Positions 1-18,700 of a stretch of 49,101 nucleotides of DNA are shown in pieces (position 1 is the first letter of the stretch; every line of letters starts with the position of its first letter). Position numbers and translations under genes: made by a program. The stretch lies in the NCBI GenBank assembly GCA_002633005.1, contig NMRA01000170.1, positions 663,629 through 712,729 of the forward strand, written 5' to 3'. This stretch comes from Phoronis australis. Taxonomy: Eukaryota; Phoronida; Phoronidae. The notes below the pieces were generated by a model that made no database searches, was not told where the DNA came from, and saw only the letters and a list, made by a program, of their open reading frames with translations.

Positions 1-483
1 ATAATATCAAGCACCATCAGAAATTTGCGATTTGGAGTTAGCTATATATCTGAGACCAGCACATCAATAGAAAATGAATAGGAGTGATAGAGGTTGCTTT
101 CCTATAAACAAAAACGGAGGGCATTGTGGTGTTGGAAAGAGCTTCAGTAACCTGTGTGCGCCGGAGGGGCGCCCACGTACTTCGAACCGTTGCGACCGCC
201 ACGATAAATCTGTGTCAATAATGTTACAAAAACACGTATAAATTAAATTCTGCATGTCTTTGAACAGCACCGTCCACCTGAGAGTGTATCTGCCGGAACA
301 ATAATGCCAAGCACAGACCAAGAGCCATGTTTGGCGGCTTGTCTTCATTGCGTTTATTGATTAATTGGTCGGTAACCTATTTTCATTCTTGCAGCTGAGA
401 CTGTTGTGGCACGGCATGGGTAGAATGTCAATAATCATGACATTCCTTTACTTCGAGGTTCTGACAGCATTGCATGTCTATGT
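1..483. other. non-coding stretch, nothing recognised
   Basis: No exon, conserved domain or RNA gene is visible. The short open frames on either strand have no recognisable family and no splice context. There is a GC-rich patch near 150-200 with a short inverted element around a GGGCGCCC-like core. It could be a remnant of an old repeat. Confidence 0.5.
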
Positions 484-545
484 GCTTGTGTGTGTGTGTG
501 TGTGCGTGTGCGTGTGCGTGTGCGTGTGCGTGTGTGTGTGTGTGC
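484..545. repeat. GT/GTGTGC microsatellite
   Basis: An uninterrupted alternation of TG dinucleotides changes in the middle to GTGTGC hexamers and then returns to TG. The purine-pyrimidine alternation makes it prone to length change and Z-DNA formation. It opens spurious reading frames on both strands (Cys-Val on +, His-Thr or Arg-Thr on -). Confidence 0.95.
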
Positions 546-1034
546 AGGGCGGTAGTCGGGGCGTTCGTGAGGTTCGGGACGACCCTCTCCCTCATATGAG
601 ATTGGTGTACCGCTTGGTGCAACAAATAAAAACGAAAAAGATAAAACGTCGAAAAGTTGAAAAAGCCAGCATATCCCCATTTGTTTCCATATAATTTCTA
701 GAGCAGGCACTAGTTAGCCGAAGATCCTCTAAAAGGCAGAAATGAGCCATATAACATTGAAATGCAATTTTTTTTCGGCACTCTATTCTCTGATGCTCTC
801 GCAGACCATCGCGAGAATCAAGTCAATGACTAAGCCAAAAATCGAGATTTTTGGCGAACGGCAAAATTCACTTCCGTGCGTCACTTTCGTGACTCAAGTT
901 TTTGCAAATTTTAGTGATTAACAATGACAACATTCACTTTTCAAATCTTACATAGAGGCAGTTTCTGGTAGGTACATGTTTAGCACTTGGCGTATTGTCG
1001 TCGACGTCGCACAAGTGCAAAAATACAGTGATGT

Positions 1035-1185
1035 TTTTGAAAATGCTGCGACGCACCACAGGGAGCTGGGGGTCTACCCCCACTTATTTCAATGCTGCGT
1101 TGCCCAAGGTACCATTTGCAGCTCACCATAGGGGGCGGGGAGATATAGCCTCCCACTTATTTCGGTGCTGCGCCCCCCATGAAAA
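1035..1185. repeat. degenerate two-copy direct duplication, about 75 bp unit
   Basis: Two adjacent segments share the order CACCAYAGGG, a G-rich run, a C-rich run, CCCACTTATTTC and then a GTGCTGCG-like end, at about 1053-1100 and 1126-1172. This looks like a decayed tandem duplication. Each unit could fold on its G-rich and C-rich halves. Family unknown. Confidence 0.6.
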
Positions 1186-1189
1186 AGGT

Positions 1190-7075
<5,886 letters not shown>

Positions 7076-7101
<26 letters not shown>

Positions 7102-7340
7102 GTGGGGAGACGAGCGCTCAGCATTATATTACTCGTTATTCTATAGAGCTTAACCAAACTACTCATGTGGACATTCCAATCTTGATAGATACAGTGGACC
7201 GACCATGTTTCTCAAATCGTGTTACTTCACTTGCCAACTTCGTCATCTTTTTGGACACTGGTATAAATCGGTCGTTGTTCTACGATGAGGAAAGTACTTC
7301 ACTTCAGTAAAGGAGGCACCTTTTAAATTAAAATTAACTG
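7076..7340 (+). CDS. TMSB: thymosin beta last exon (coding 7076-7101, then 3' UTR)
   Basis: The acceptor TTTATTTTCAG ends at 7075. The exon completes Thr34 and encodes IEQEKSS, then stops with TAG at 7099-7101. The rest is 3' UTR, probably running to a poly(A) site near 7345. The stop position and the conserved IEQEK tail fix the frame. The end coordinate of the UTR is inferred from the ATTAAA signal, not seen directly. Confidence 0.85.
7327..7332 (+). terminator. candidate poly(A) signal ATTAAA for thymosin beta
   Basis: ATTAAA, the commonest variant of AATAAA, lies about 226 nt after the stop codon. A GT-rich stretch at about 7350-7388 follows, as expected of a downstream cleavage element. 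No AATAAA occurs on the + strand between 7102 and 8400. Confidence 0.5.
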
Positions 7341-7344
7341 CAGT

Positions 7345-10300
7345 AAACCTCTTGTTTGAATAAGTTTGTTTGTATGGTTGATGTTTGGCATTTCTTACTG
7401 GACTCCACATCATGTATTCTGTGTATTATATAGTGCATTGCACGCTGAATGTCTAACAAAAGTTTGTAGGGAGAACTACGTAGTTATTTCTTCGGTGACT
7501 TTGTAACGTTAACAATTTCTCTTAAAATTAAAACAAAGTTAAAATAGAATTCCTGAATTACTTCTCAACCTTCACATGATTGCACGTGGCTCCTTAAACC
7601 CTTACTCTAACACTGCAACTTTGATTTCCGGTATGACAGTTCTGTGGAACGTTTTGGACATCTAAAAGTAAATTCAAATATAGGAACAAATGAAACCGGT
7701 GATGCCCCAGTATTTGTTCCCTCTATCGCGCAGAAAAATATTTATTTATTTCCATTGTACTCTATTGAAAAGAAGACTGTCGTGTACCTTCACAAAAACA
7801 ATATAGATTAACAAATGAAATGGATTACTAGACTTTTTCTTTTAACGGAGGAAAGAAATATTTTACAATCCCCGAATAACTGGCCTAAAACCTGAATAGA
7901 GAAAGAAATTAAAATGCAGTTACAAGTAACCAATGCGTCCAACACAATGGGCTACAGGTAGAATTGATGAAATCATCTCAGCTCCAGGATTGTCCCAACG
8001 CGTACTGGTACACGAGCTTCATAATCCGATCCCATTCATTTTTCTCGTTTTATGAAGTTGGCTGTGGCCATCTCGCAAATTCTTTTCCGATGGCCCAATG
8101 AAAGGGAAGACAAGTTGCGGAATAGAATAAACATCGATTTTATACCTATTAGTGGATTGTTTTAACAGGGCGTAATGTAACTGAGCTAAAATTGAAATTT
8201 ACTTTACGTGAACTTGTGCCGCACAGCTGAAACACTAACTATAAAAGGCAAGTAACCGAGTACGACAGGGAAAGGCAGGCCAGCTGGTAAAAGTAAAATC
8301 TAGTGCACTTATTCGCACTCCATAAAGCAGCACTCACGACTGGTGTAATTATTTATCACAAATTGGCTAACGTTTACACACACAATGACTTATTTGTGAC
8401 TGATCGCCCACGTCAAAACCTCAATAAACTAGTTTGAGCAACCGCTGACTTACAACTGTGTACTCAACACTGGTTCTATATCATTATTTTATTGGAACTC
8501 CGCTCAGTCATGCTAAGCACACAGACGGGCGTAGAGCTCACTGACGTGTAAACCGCGTTCGTAGCAATCGGCACAAGGGTGACACGGTTACGAGAGTGGC
8601 TTGTTGCCAGGTGACACCAATATCAATTTTTATTGCTTACTGGTAATATGGTGAAGTACTAAATTCACCTCACCCGAATGCTGTCAGTTTTTCGCTTGCT
8701 AGGTATAACAAATCAATCGCGAGGCAAACTTGCGGTTAACTTGATCTCAGACATGAGCTAATGAGTAATGAATTGAGTTTGTTTGCATTCGCGCCGTAGC
8801 TCTCCGTCTGCGCTGGTCCTTGCCAAAGACGATCCCACCGGAGATGGTACGCGTGGTGAAGTCGCGGGAATGGGTTTAAGGAATGATCAATACAACCTCG
8901 TCACGGTTATGATTTACAAAAAGTAAAACAAATAGCCTTTGTATGTTATCGTTTTTCCAATATCGGAGTTTTGGCATTAGCAATGTACTAGGCCTATAAC
9001 ACAAAAAATACGTCAACGTATAACATATCGACTGGTCACACCTTTATTAAGAAGACAAAAAACGCAAAGAAAAAGTGCACACGAAATGTAATCGATATAT
9101 TCAGCGTTATTCAACAAAAGTAGAGAAGGCATGGTTTCACGAACACACTGTCAATATTGAAGGGCCAAAGAGTTCATAGACTAGTACCTTTCTGAGCGCA
9201 AACCCTTGCATTTCACCTCAGAACAAGGATGTCACGGTACGCGATCCACACCGGTGCGCGTATAGTCCATTGTCTAAAAAACTTCGTTTGGCACTAGCCT
9301 ATTTCAAATTGTTGATTTATACCAAGCGAGCATGTTAACGAATACGCTACTGAATGTGAGGAACAAATAAGTTCAAAATGTAATATACATAGAAATTGAA
9401 TTAATTTTGACTTTTGCACCGCAGAGACGGCATTCATTCAGAGCTGTTCGTTTTAGATGACTAGACAATCGGTGGCACACAATCCTAACCCTACATTCCA
9501 ATATTGGGAAGCCTTACTGACCATTACATCCTATTCATTGATTGGATATAATTCAGCGCATGTACTGTCATATCATATACGCACTGTGTCGCGTGGTGTA
9601 ACATCTCCATCCTATGTTGAAGTGATGAACTTTTGTGCGCGTGCAATAATCAATTCTGCGCGTTCAACACTTGAACACACAGAAAGGAACTCGTTTAAGC
9701 AATCTTTGGCTCTTCATACGTCAAGGAAAACTCTGTCCACTAATCAAAATAATACAAGGAGTACACCTACGGAATTCTCATGCCCGATCTATGGCACATT
9801 CACTGATTAAAAAATAGTATACGGGAAAGAAACAGCCAGTCTGCTGTTTCAGGCTCGGAGACATAAGAGGGTGGTTTTATCCTTCAATCCCATACGGGAG
9901 TCGAAGCGACTGTCGTTCTGGTACGGTACCGGAGATATCAAATGGCGGTACATTTCAAAGGAGTGAAGCGGGAACAGGGAATACCCACCCGTTCACAAGA
10001 TGGACTCGAAAAAAGTGACCCTTTTGTTTGGAACTTTCATTTTATTCGTTACAGAAGCACCACCCTTATGTAACCGTTGACTTCATAACCTTGACCCATT
10101 TGTAAGGAGTCTTAGACAATTAACTGACTAATTAACCCTTTAATTCCCTAGCAGTAAGAGAAGACATGATGTCAAAAACAGCACATTTTGGTAACATTAG
10201 TTTTGTAAATAAAGGCAATATTTAAAACATTTCTATAGATTTGTGTACAAGTACAAATGAACCTTTTGTATAGCATGTGAACCATTTGTCACAATTCCCC

Positions 10301-12230
10301 AAGGAAATTGGTTGTGAAAGTCACTCACCTGTCACCTCTTTTAGACTTCTTCTATGGGGAGTACACCCTGGGTTTTCAGCCACCACATATTTACACATAG
10401 TACACCAACATGAAAACTCCCAAGAGCAAAAGCACAGGGATTAAAGTCTAAATAGAGCCATTTCAAAACTAATCGCATTTAGGAGAGATTCATTCAAGCT
10501 ACTACAAACCATACTCTGGTGACAAAAACATCAACTTTCTCCATAAGCCAATTAGCGCTGCCAAACCATCGTCACTGCATTCTTATCCTTTGACTAAAAA
10601 ATAGCCAGAAATTCCCTGACAGACATAATGCCTTGGCCACAGGAACTTCCCTGATAAGCAGCTTAGTTGTTGTGGTCTATGGCAATGAAAACCTGTCATT
10701 TCTTCTTAAGTCTGAAAATCATTTCCAATTTTAGCTGGGAGCTGGATGAGACTGATTTCATAACAGCAAGTGGCCTAAATCAAAAGTTGAATTCTGACAA
10801 AAAGTGCGGGTTTAACCCCTTTAAAATCAAAAAAACAATGGCAAAATTGAACAAAAATAAAGTTAGTCTGTCAGCTGCACTGGAATGCAAACATAATTTG
10901 ATGGTAACAACAATGACAATTATTTCAGCAGGCAATATATACCTAATTAACATGATTTTTTTTCAATCTGCCTCACATATGAACACTTAAAAGAAAAGAA
11001 TTGAAAATTTTCCATCTAATTATTCGGGCGCATAACTTTTGCATTACTTGGGAAAAAGTTCTTCTGCAGAAGCAGCCATTGCTTCACATTAAAGTACTTT
11101 TAAAGCACATAACAATATAGGGCACTAGACAAGCACACAAAATAAAACTAATCACATTATCAAAATATAAAAATCATTAACTCAAAACCAACAGCACTCT
11201 ATGAACAAGACTTTCACCCATATTCCACTTAGCAGTTCGGGGGCAAAACACTGGCTAACACTCCAGCTCAAAATCCTGAATCCGCTCCTGTATAGAGCCG
11301 AAACTGAAAACACTTGGTGAAGAATTCGCAACAGTGCATGGCCACTGACTTCTAAATCAGATAATCCTTGTATCTAGGCCATCCTTGGGCTAAAAGAAAC
11401 CTTAACCAAGAAGGAACTGACCGGTAAAGGAAATGAGAGTTGAGACATTTACGAGGAGAATGCAGTTAAGCAGGGACAAGATATAAGGATACATGGTGTC
11501 AACACATGTTGCAAACAAAAAAACCTTGGGATTTTATCAGTAAACCAGTCAAGTCATCTGCAGTCACAAGAGGCCTCTCGAGTTTTCAAGGCCAGTGATC
11601 ATTCTCAAGGCAATGTGATCACTCTCCAAATCTAATCATTTGAACTTCAATAACATCTGTTCACAAGCTATATTTGGCAAAACTGACACACGGCAGCGTG
11701 AAACACAAAGCCACCTGCTTCCAGGCCTTAATTCTAGTAATTAGTTTCAAGTAATTAGTTCTGTGTACTTGCACAACCATCAGTTTTCGCAATGCTTCTT
11801 ACTTGGGTGTTTCCAATTACTAAACAAATATTCAACACTGTAATGAAGCTCTCTATAGTTATTCCAAAATATTACACATTGCTTATTACCTGAAAAAAAC
11901 TAACACTGACAATATTTTACTTTATTACAAGCATGGCGTGTGCTGAAGAACATAAAGCAACACTTGGGCTCCAGACTCGACTGGAAAATTGGACAAGCAC
12001 ATGGTAAGAAATTTGAAAGATTACTCCCCAAGCATGAAAATTGTTAAGTGAATTTCAGTTTGAGTCGAGTCTGGACTAAAATTTCATTGCTTTGGTAAGT
12101 ATAACCTAGCCCGAGTACTAGTGCCACCTATTGACCAGGGAGTACAGCCTATGAAGCAACAACTGGAAAGGTGTACTCCACATATGATTTTCCCTCAACA
12201 ATACAAGTAAACACATGACAAAACTACAAA
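7345..12230. other. intergenic spacer between two convergent genes
   Basis: No exon could be recognised on either strand. The 117-codon open frame at 9457-9810 (+) and the 107-codon frame at 10667-10990 (+) have no family resemblance, no splice sites in frame and low-complexity composition. The right half, about 10.1-12.2 kb, is rich in A and CA on the + strand. I see no tRNA, rRNA or clear transposon ends here. Confidence 0.5.
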
Positions 12231-12253
12231 CAAACAAGACTCTCTATCATCTC

Positions 12254-12259
12254 TTTAAT
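12254..12259 (-). terminator. candidate poly(A) signal ATTAAA for the iRhom gene
   Basis: On the - strand ATTAAA lies about 92 nt after the stop codon. It is followed, reading toward lower coordinates (about 12240-12205), by a strongly GT-rich stretch typical of a downstream cleavage element. This predicts a short 3' UTR of about 110-130 nt. A later AATAAA (- strand, 11926-11921) is an alternative distal signal. Confidence 0.5.
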
Positions 12260-12350
12260 AGAGAATATCTATATACAAAAATGAAAAACAAAGATATGAT
12301 AATTATCATATTCCATATATCTAAGCACAGATATCTTGTATTACTACATG

Positions 12351-12782
12351 TTAGACCTGCTCAGAGCGTGTCACTTTGACTTCCATGCCATCACAGAATT
12401 TAGGTGTAAATGGAATACAGTTGAAGTAGTGACAATTTGGGCACTCATAGATTGGGAGGACGTAGAAAAAGATAAAAAGGAGTAGCAGCAGTATCACCAC
12501 GGTGATGGAGCAGACAATGATTCCTATCAACTTCCTCTTCCTGTCTGGCTCCCCAAATGTAACGTAGGGAAGTAAGACAAAAGCCAGAAGGATGCCGAAC
12601 ACGAACCCAATCAAATGTGCATAGTTATCAATCCATGGAAGAAGACCGAGTATAAAGAGGGCCAAAGTGACACCTCCCAGCTTGAGTAGGGCAAAGTGGG
12701 GTTTCTTGAGCATCGGCCAGCTCTGGATGACTTCAACAAAGAGGCAGGCCAAGATACCAAACTGAGCACCAGCAGGCCCCGC
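12351..12782 (-). CDS. RHBDF: iRhom coding exon 14 (residues 601-743, stop)
   Basis: Acceptor TCTCGTTGTAG at 12783; TAA at 12353-12351. It begins [18 protein letters not shown], so the rhomboid Ser is Ala604 after Pro603. Next comes [18 protein letters not shown] with retained His656 in the HxxGxxxG helix. A long hydrophobic final TM (about residues 680-705) follows. The C-terminus is [20 protein letters not shown], then [14 protein letters not shown]. The tail is slightly longer than in vertebrates. Confidence 0.97.
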   Translation of the reverse strand, partial: AGPAGAQFGILACLFVEVIQSWPMLKKPHFALLKLGGVTLALFILGLLPWIDNYAHLIGFVFGILLAFVLLPYVTFGEPDRKRKLIGIIVCSITVVILLLLLFIFFYVLPIYECPNCHYFNCIPFTPKFCDGMEVKVTRSEQV

Positions 12783-15700
12783 CTACAACGAGAATGAATC
12801 AAGGGTAATTTGGGTTAGTGACATGGCTGAAGGAAAACACAAACAACTTGTCCGGGGGAGAGGGGTTCATATGCTAAAAGTTCACAAACGACCTCATGTA
12901 TCAATAGTTTTGGACACTGTCATCATTTTACAATTTCTAAAGAGACCTGTGAACGTTAAAAAGGTCTTTGCCACCTGTTTACTTTCACAAGGATTAAATA
13001 CAGACATTGTTTTAAAAGCTCATGAAAACCATTTTGTCCAAAAAACTATCCTCAACAATGAGCAACTGTCAAACTGTGGTACTGTAAATACCTGATAACA
13101 TGTTCATTAGATACTGTCGGGCGGTGAATGTCTGACAATGCAGAATTACACAGCGATAGAACTCTGACTCCTTTGTCCCAGAGATAAGAAAGTGCATGAC
13201 CTCACTTTGGAAATCAGGCACATTTTTGTCTCTCTCATTGATGTCGGGGAGGCAAAGAGTTTAAGACCATGCTTGAACCCGTATTTGTCCAGTTTATCAA
13301 ACTTTCTCACATAGGAGTTGCAGCCCACAGCACGGCAATATGAATATTGACATTGGAAGGACAAATAGAGTGATGCAACCAAAAAAAATTTGTAAAGCAT
13401 CAGACAACGACAAATAACATATGAAACTCCAGTGCCATGAAAACGAGAAAGCAAATGTGCCTGACGGATGCTTACAAAGTTGTGGGTAAATATAGCCAAA
13501 TGAAATTCGAGTTTCCTGTAATCTGGGGACAGCCCTATTAGGCACTGCCAGGGACAAACATGTCTAACAATACAATGATAACTGTAAGCAATGTTGGGTG
13601 GTGAACATGTCCCAAAATACAATGATAAGCCACTGTACGGTTGTGAACATGTCAAACAACACAACCTTTAGCCAGGTCTTTATGCAGCGTAGGTCCATTT
13701 GGATGCCCTAGCACTAATATGGACGCCCTGGCAAGGACGCCCAATGTATCATTTGGACGCCCACTGTTAATAGGAACCATTCAAGTTTGGACACACACAT
13801 TGCAATGATTACTAGGAAGCCTCTGAAGGGTCACAGTGGGGACTCAAAGCAGGAAGAAATATACAATGTATATACAAAGTATATACAATGTTGCTATGCT
13901 CACACTTGGTTGATAGCATTGTAAAAGTCTTGGTCTACACCAATTTTTTATTAAAAATGCTCACTACAAAAGGCTGTTTTGTAAACTTATATGTAAAAAC
14001 CTTGGTCTATGCATTTTTTGTAAAAAAATCTGTGTGTTTGGGGGGATTGCTGGGGGTGGGGGGTTACGCGTCGGAATTATGGATGCCCTGGAATATTGGG
14101 AACCCCATTTTGGACCCCCTATTTTCGAAATCCTGGATAAAGGTCTGCGTTTAGCCATTGTCGCCGAGTAAACTAGAGCATGCTTGACAACATGCAAATC
14201 ATCCACACTCCAGCAGAGAGCATGCCCAACAATATGTTAAACAGTCAAGTTGGATAACCAACATGTCTGCCAATACATTGACTAGATACTGTCAAACTGT
14301 GAAATCAAGGTCAGCTGAGCATTCCCTAATGCCAACACAACACCTTTCCTCAATAACATGTCATTAACATTCCCTTTAAGCTATGCTGCATCACCTCGAC
14401 TGGTTTCATTCACTTTCTTTCAGGCTCAGCTTCTATTACAAAATAGTGATGCAACATAATTATATTATTAGCCATGCTGGGAACTACTTTTCAGTGAATA
14501 GTTCAAGGCTTGGGCAAAACTCATGCCACAACATGGTCATTGTCCACCACAGAATGGGTGAAGGGAACATCTATAGGAAATTAGGTTCTCTCACTTAATA
14601 TTTGAAGATGTCAAGTCACAGCCATCAACACTATTTGAAGTTGCCTGCTGAGAAAAATCTTAGATTCTACTATAGAAACAAAACCAAGGAAGTGTCAAGC
14701 AGAAACGTATTCATTTACTGCATGAACACAGGTTGGGACCATGTCACAATGATTATTCTCTATCTGATGGTTCTTGCTGAAGAAAACGCCTTTTTAATTG
14801 TATCAGTATTCTTCTGTTAGAATAGAAGCATACTTAATATCAACTTAGCAGTTGTAGTGTGCCATAAATGCTTTGACATTTCCTGCTTTTCCATATTGGT
14901 TGGTCACATGCTCGTTTGAGGCATTTCAGCAAGAGATTTTTGTTGACAAACTCGCCATTAGTAGACCAATTTTGAAAATTCAAAAAAACCAAGTCTAATT
15001 TTTACTCATCTATTCAGATTTTATAGTTTCCATGGGTTCCTATGTCCCAAAAAGGAAATGGAAGTGTAGAGCCAGGATACCTTCAAGTGTTCTATCTACA
15101 TGTGATTTGATAACATAACAGTAATTGCCCTCATCATGTGACTCAGACAATAGAGTGGAATAAACCCCTAATGAGACCGGAATGTGGATAGAAGGGGCCG
15201 GGTCAATCACGTAAGTGACGTAGAAGAAATCTTTTTGGAGGAAATCCAAAGATTTTTCCAAACCGATCCTTATCTTGTTTAAAGGGGATGTGTACAGCAT
15301 CAATGCCATTTGTTAAAGTGAGACAAGCCCTAAGCTGTGAAAGGAACCAGTTGAGGCCAGTTTCAGAACAGTAAGTGACCTAAGCCAGAAAGAATAATTT
15401 TGACAGAAGTATGTCAATAAGTCTGTTATCATATTGAAATCTAAAGATTCTACAAAAAAATATGATAACTAGAATAATGTAATGTGGTGAAATCCACCCA
15501 TGACTGCATCGCAAGCGATATGTTTCTATGGGCCATTGAGACACTACAATACACACCAGAACAACTTTCTGTCAAAGTCCATCACAAAAACTTTGAAGCC
15601 CTTTAGACAATAACCAACAGAAAAGCCATATATTTCTGTATCTCAAGTCTGGTGCACTCATGTCATATACCTCAGTGTTAATTAAGGCTGGTGCACCCCT

Positions 15701-18700
15701 GTCATATATCTCAGCGTTAATTAAGTCTGGTGCACCTCATTCATATATCTCAGTGTTAATTAAGTCTGGTGCACCCCTGTCATATATCTCAGCGTTAATT
15801 AAGTCTGGTGCACCCCTGTCATACATCTCAATGATAATTAAGTCTGTTGCACCCCTGTCATATATCTCAGCGTTAATTAAGTCTGTTGCACCCCTGTATT
15901 ATATCTCAGTGTTAATTAAGTCTGGTACACCCCTGTCATACATCTCAATGATAATTAAGTTAGGTGCACCCGTCACATATCTCAGTGTGCAGATGCTTTA
16001 AAACTTGTCAACATGTTACTTTTGACAACTGAAGGACAAATAGCATCTTGTTGAAAATTATTAAAGGGTGTCACAGTTCACAGTTGTCAAATCTGTGCAA
16101 AAATTAAGTGGTACTATCACCTTTCAGTTTTTGTGATTCATTAAAATGGATCAAAGCATTACGGCAATAATTAGAAAATCCTGTCAAAAAAACTTAATTG
16201 CCAAGGGTGGGGGGTTAGTCCAGTAATCAGAAATGGGTAACTAGAAATGTTTGGTGTTTTATGTCTACCTAGCACCCTTGAAGCATTTTAGCTGGGTTGA
16301 AATCGTGGCAACCTTGAGCACTTTTAAATTACGTAAATTAAGGCGCGACTATGCAAAATTTTTTTGCTTATAATTTCCTAAGTGAGCACTGCAAGTAAAT
16401 TATTTTGATGTCTTCGTTTAAGTTTCTATAGTGAGTGAATTTAACTGTACTAATTTGGATGTACTGAGAATTTCATATAATGCAAATTAAAGCACCTATG
16501 ATTGCAAATTCTACTTGTATTACTGGTATCAGACACCAAAGGTAAAATTAAACTGATATTTGCACTCATGTTTGTTGTTTCTAAATGAAATCAGTTTGCA
16601 GGTTGTTACATGATAAATATGTGAAATTTCTTCAAATAATGGCCACTATTATTAAAAATTCTATAATTTAAAATTCTCTTTCTGCTCACGATAACGTCCT
16701 TTCGAACTCTATACGTAGATACTGTATTTTGACACCTGCACCCAATATGTGGTCATTTGCAGGTCATTACACCATAAATTTGCATAAATCATGTAAATTG
16801 AGACCACCAAGACTAGTTTGGCTCATCGGCTTGGTTGCATGTATCTGAATGGTTTGATAAAGTTCAAGAGACTTTTGAGCGACTGCACCACTGTTACAAT
16901 TTAAAACTCATTAGTCTCACAAACCTATGTTTTCTAACTCTCAAAACTTGAAACAAAACCAACAATAAAGCTTTTCATTGGTTTAAAACTAACAATCCAA
17001 ACCTGATAACAATTCTTGCGATATTGTACATTCAGCAAGTGGCAAATCAGAGAGCAACCCCGTGACCCAGGTAACACGTTCCCAACTCATGGAACACACA
17101 CACACGCACACGCACATAACAAACCCACACATGTGTGTACGTGTGTGCGCTTGTGTGTGTGGGCAAACAAAATGTGAGGAACACTGCACTAGATTATTGA
17201 TATATTTATTTATTTGTTTGCGCAGAAGTTTATTTCCTCAACCAACAGCCACAGCAACAGCAGTACTGTGATTAACATAAACGCATGAAGTAGCAGAAAT
17301 CAGATGTTTACTGCAAAATGATACCATTTTCTGGAAAAGTACAGGTGTCCGCTTACTACTCAGTAAATTACTTTTTACAGAATACGAGACTCATAAACTT
17401 CGGGCAAGAATAACCGAAAATTGATTTTAGCACTTTTGCAACCGTTATGTCTTATGACATGGCTTGTGATAACATATAACAGGCACTACATCACAGTGCT
17501 GACTGCACATGGGATGATGATATTAATCAGATGTTATCAGCTACGCCGAGATCACATCCTTGCACATAAACTCACAAAATACGAGGTAACAGGCAAATGT
17601 AACTTCGGGNGAGATATAGAGGCAGATGTCTAACACTTGGACAGAGATGACTGTAATGGTGACCCACAATTGTTCATGTGAACTCCTAAAGAGGCCAAAT
17701 TCCTAATATATTATGATTATACCCAGAAAATTGAGATACACATTTGACAAGACACTAACCTCAACATGATATGGCAGGAAGATGGCGCTGCTAAGATTAC
17801 CAGCCAATCCACTGCCGAGGTAGATGATTGCAATGCGATGAGCACCAGCCAACTTCTCCACATCTCGCATGATGAAGAATTGAAATAACACAGTGATGAC
17901 TAGGTGGAACAGCCTGTAAAATAACGTCCCATTGATTAGGCGTTGTACTATGTGGCCCGCTTGCACAACCAATTTGATTAATAAGCTTTTAAAGGAGCAA
18001 AAAAGGCTGCCAGGGTCATCCTGGGTGTACCATTTGATACTCCATCAAATCAGATTGTTTATTGAGTTACACTGTATATGATATTCTGGTGTCCCAAACA
18101 GTGAGCCACTTTTTGACAAGTAATTTCTCTGCAATTGACCAACTGAATTTGTTCCAATTTTTCATAAAGTATCTTCAGGGTATCATCAACAAGACAACAA
18201 AGTATCTCAGAGAAATATAAAAAATTATGGCAGTACTGTAAAATTTAATACAGCATTGTGAAAAATGCAATATCACTGTGACTTTCATCGTGTTCACGCT
18301 GTGCTGGCACCTGTCAGTCAAAGAAATTGTCTGCCTGGGTTTCATGTCTATTGTTTTTTCACTGTCAGATCTGTATCCAAATCACTTCTGTCCAATATTC
18401 CGGTTGGTAAGGATGCCTTTGAGTAAAAGTGATAAATTTACTGTGCCTTTGTGCCTCCCAACAGTCAATGACCAAACTACAGAGGATTCAAAACCAGGCC
18501 ATGAGGATAGTAACCAGTGCAGCTGGACCCACTCCGGTAGACAGTCTCCAATACTGGTTAGGTATCAATAGCATCCGTACCAAACAGAAGACACTAGCAG
18601 CCCAAGCATTTCTAAAGGCAGCTACAACCAACTCTCATCCTCTGTATCTGGACTTGAGCGAGCATAGTGATGAGCACACTGCACAGAGGCTGAAAACTGT

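Noticed and set aside
365-694. Open frame with a Cys-Val run on + and His/Arg-Thr runs on - (428-710)
   Set aside because: Entirely produced by the GT microsatellite; no family resemblance on either side of the run.
9457-9810. 117-codon open frame on +
   Set aside because: No recognisable domain, no splice or start context, composition like surrounding intergenic DNA.
13146-13664. 172-codon open frame on - strand inside the last iRhom intron
   Set aside because: It overlaps a degenerate minisatellite and has no family resemblance; the neighbouring exons join perfectly without it.
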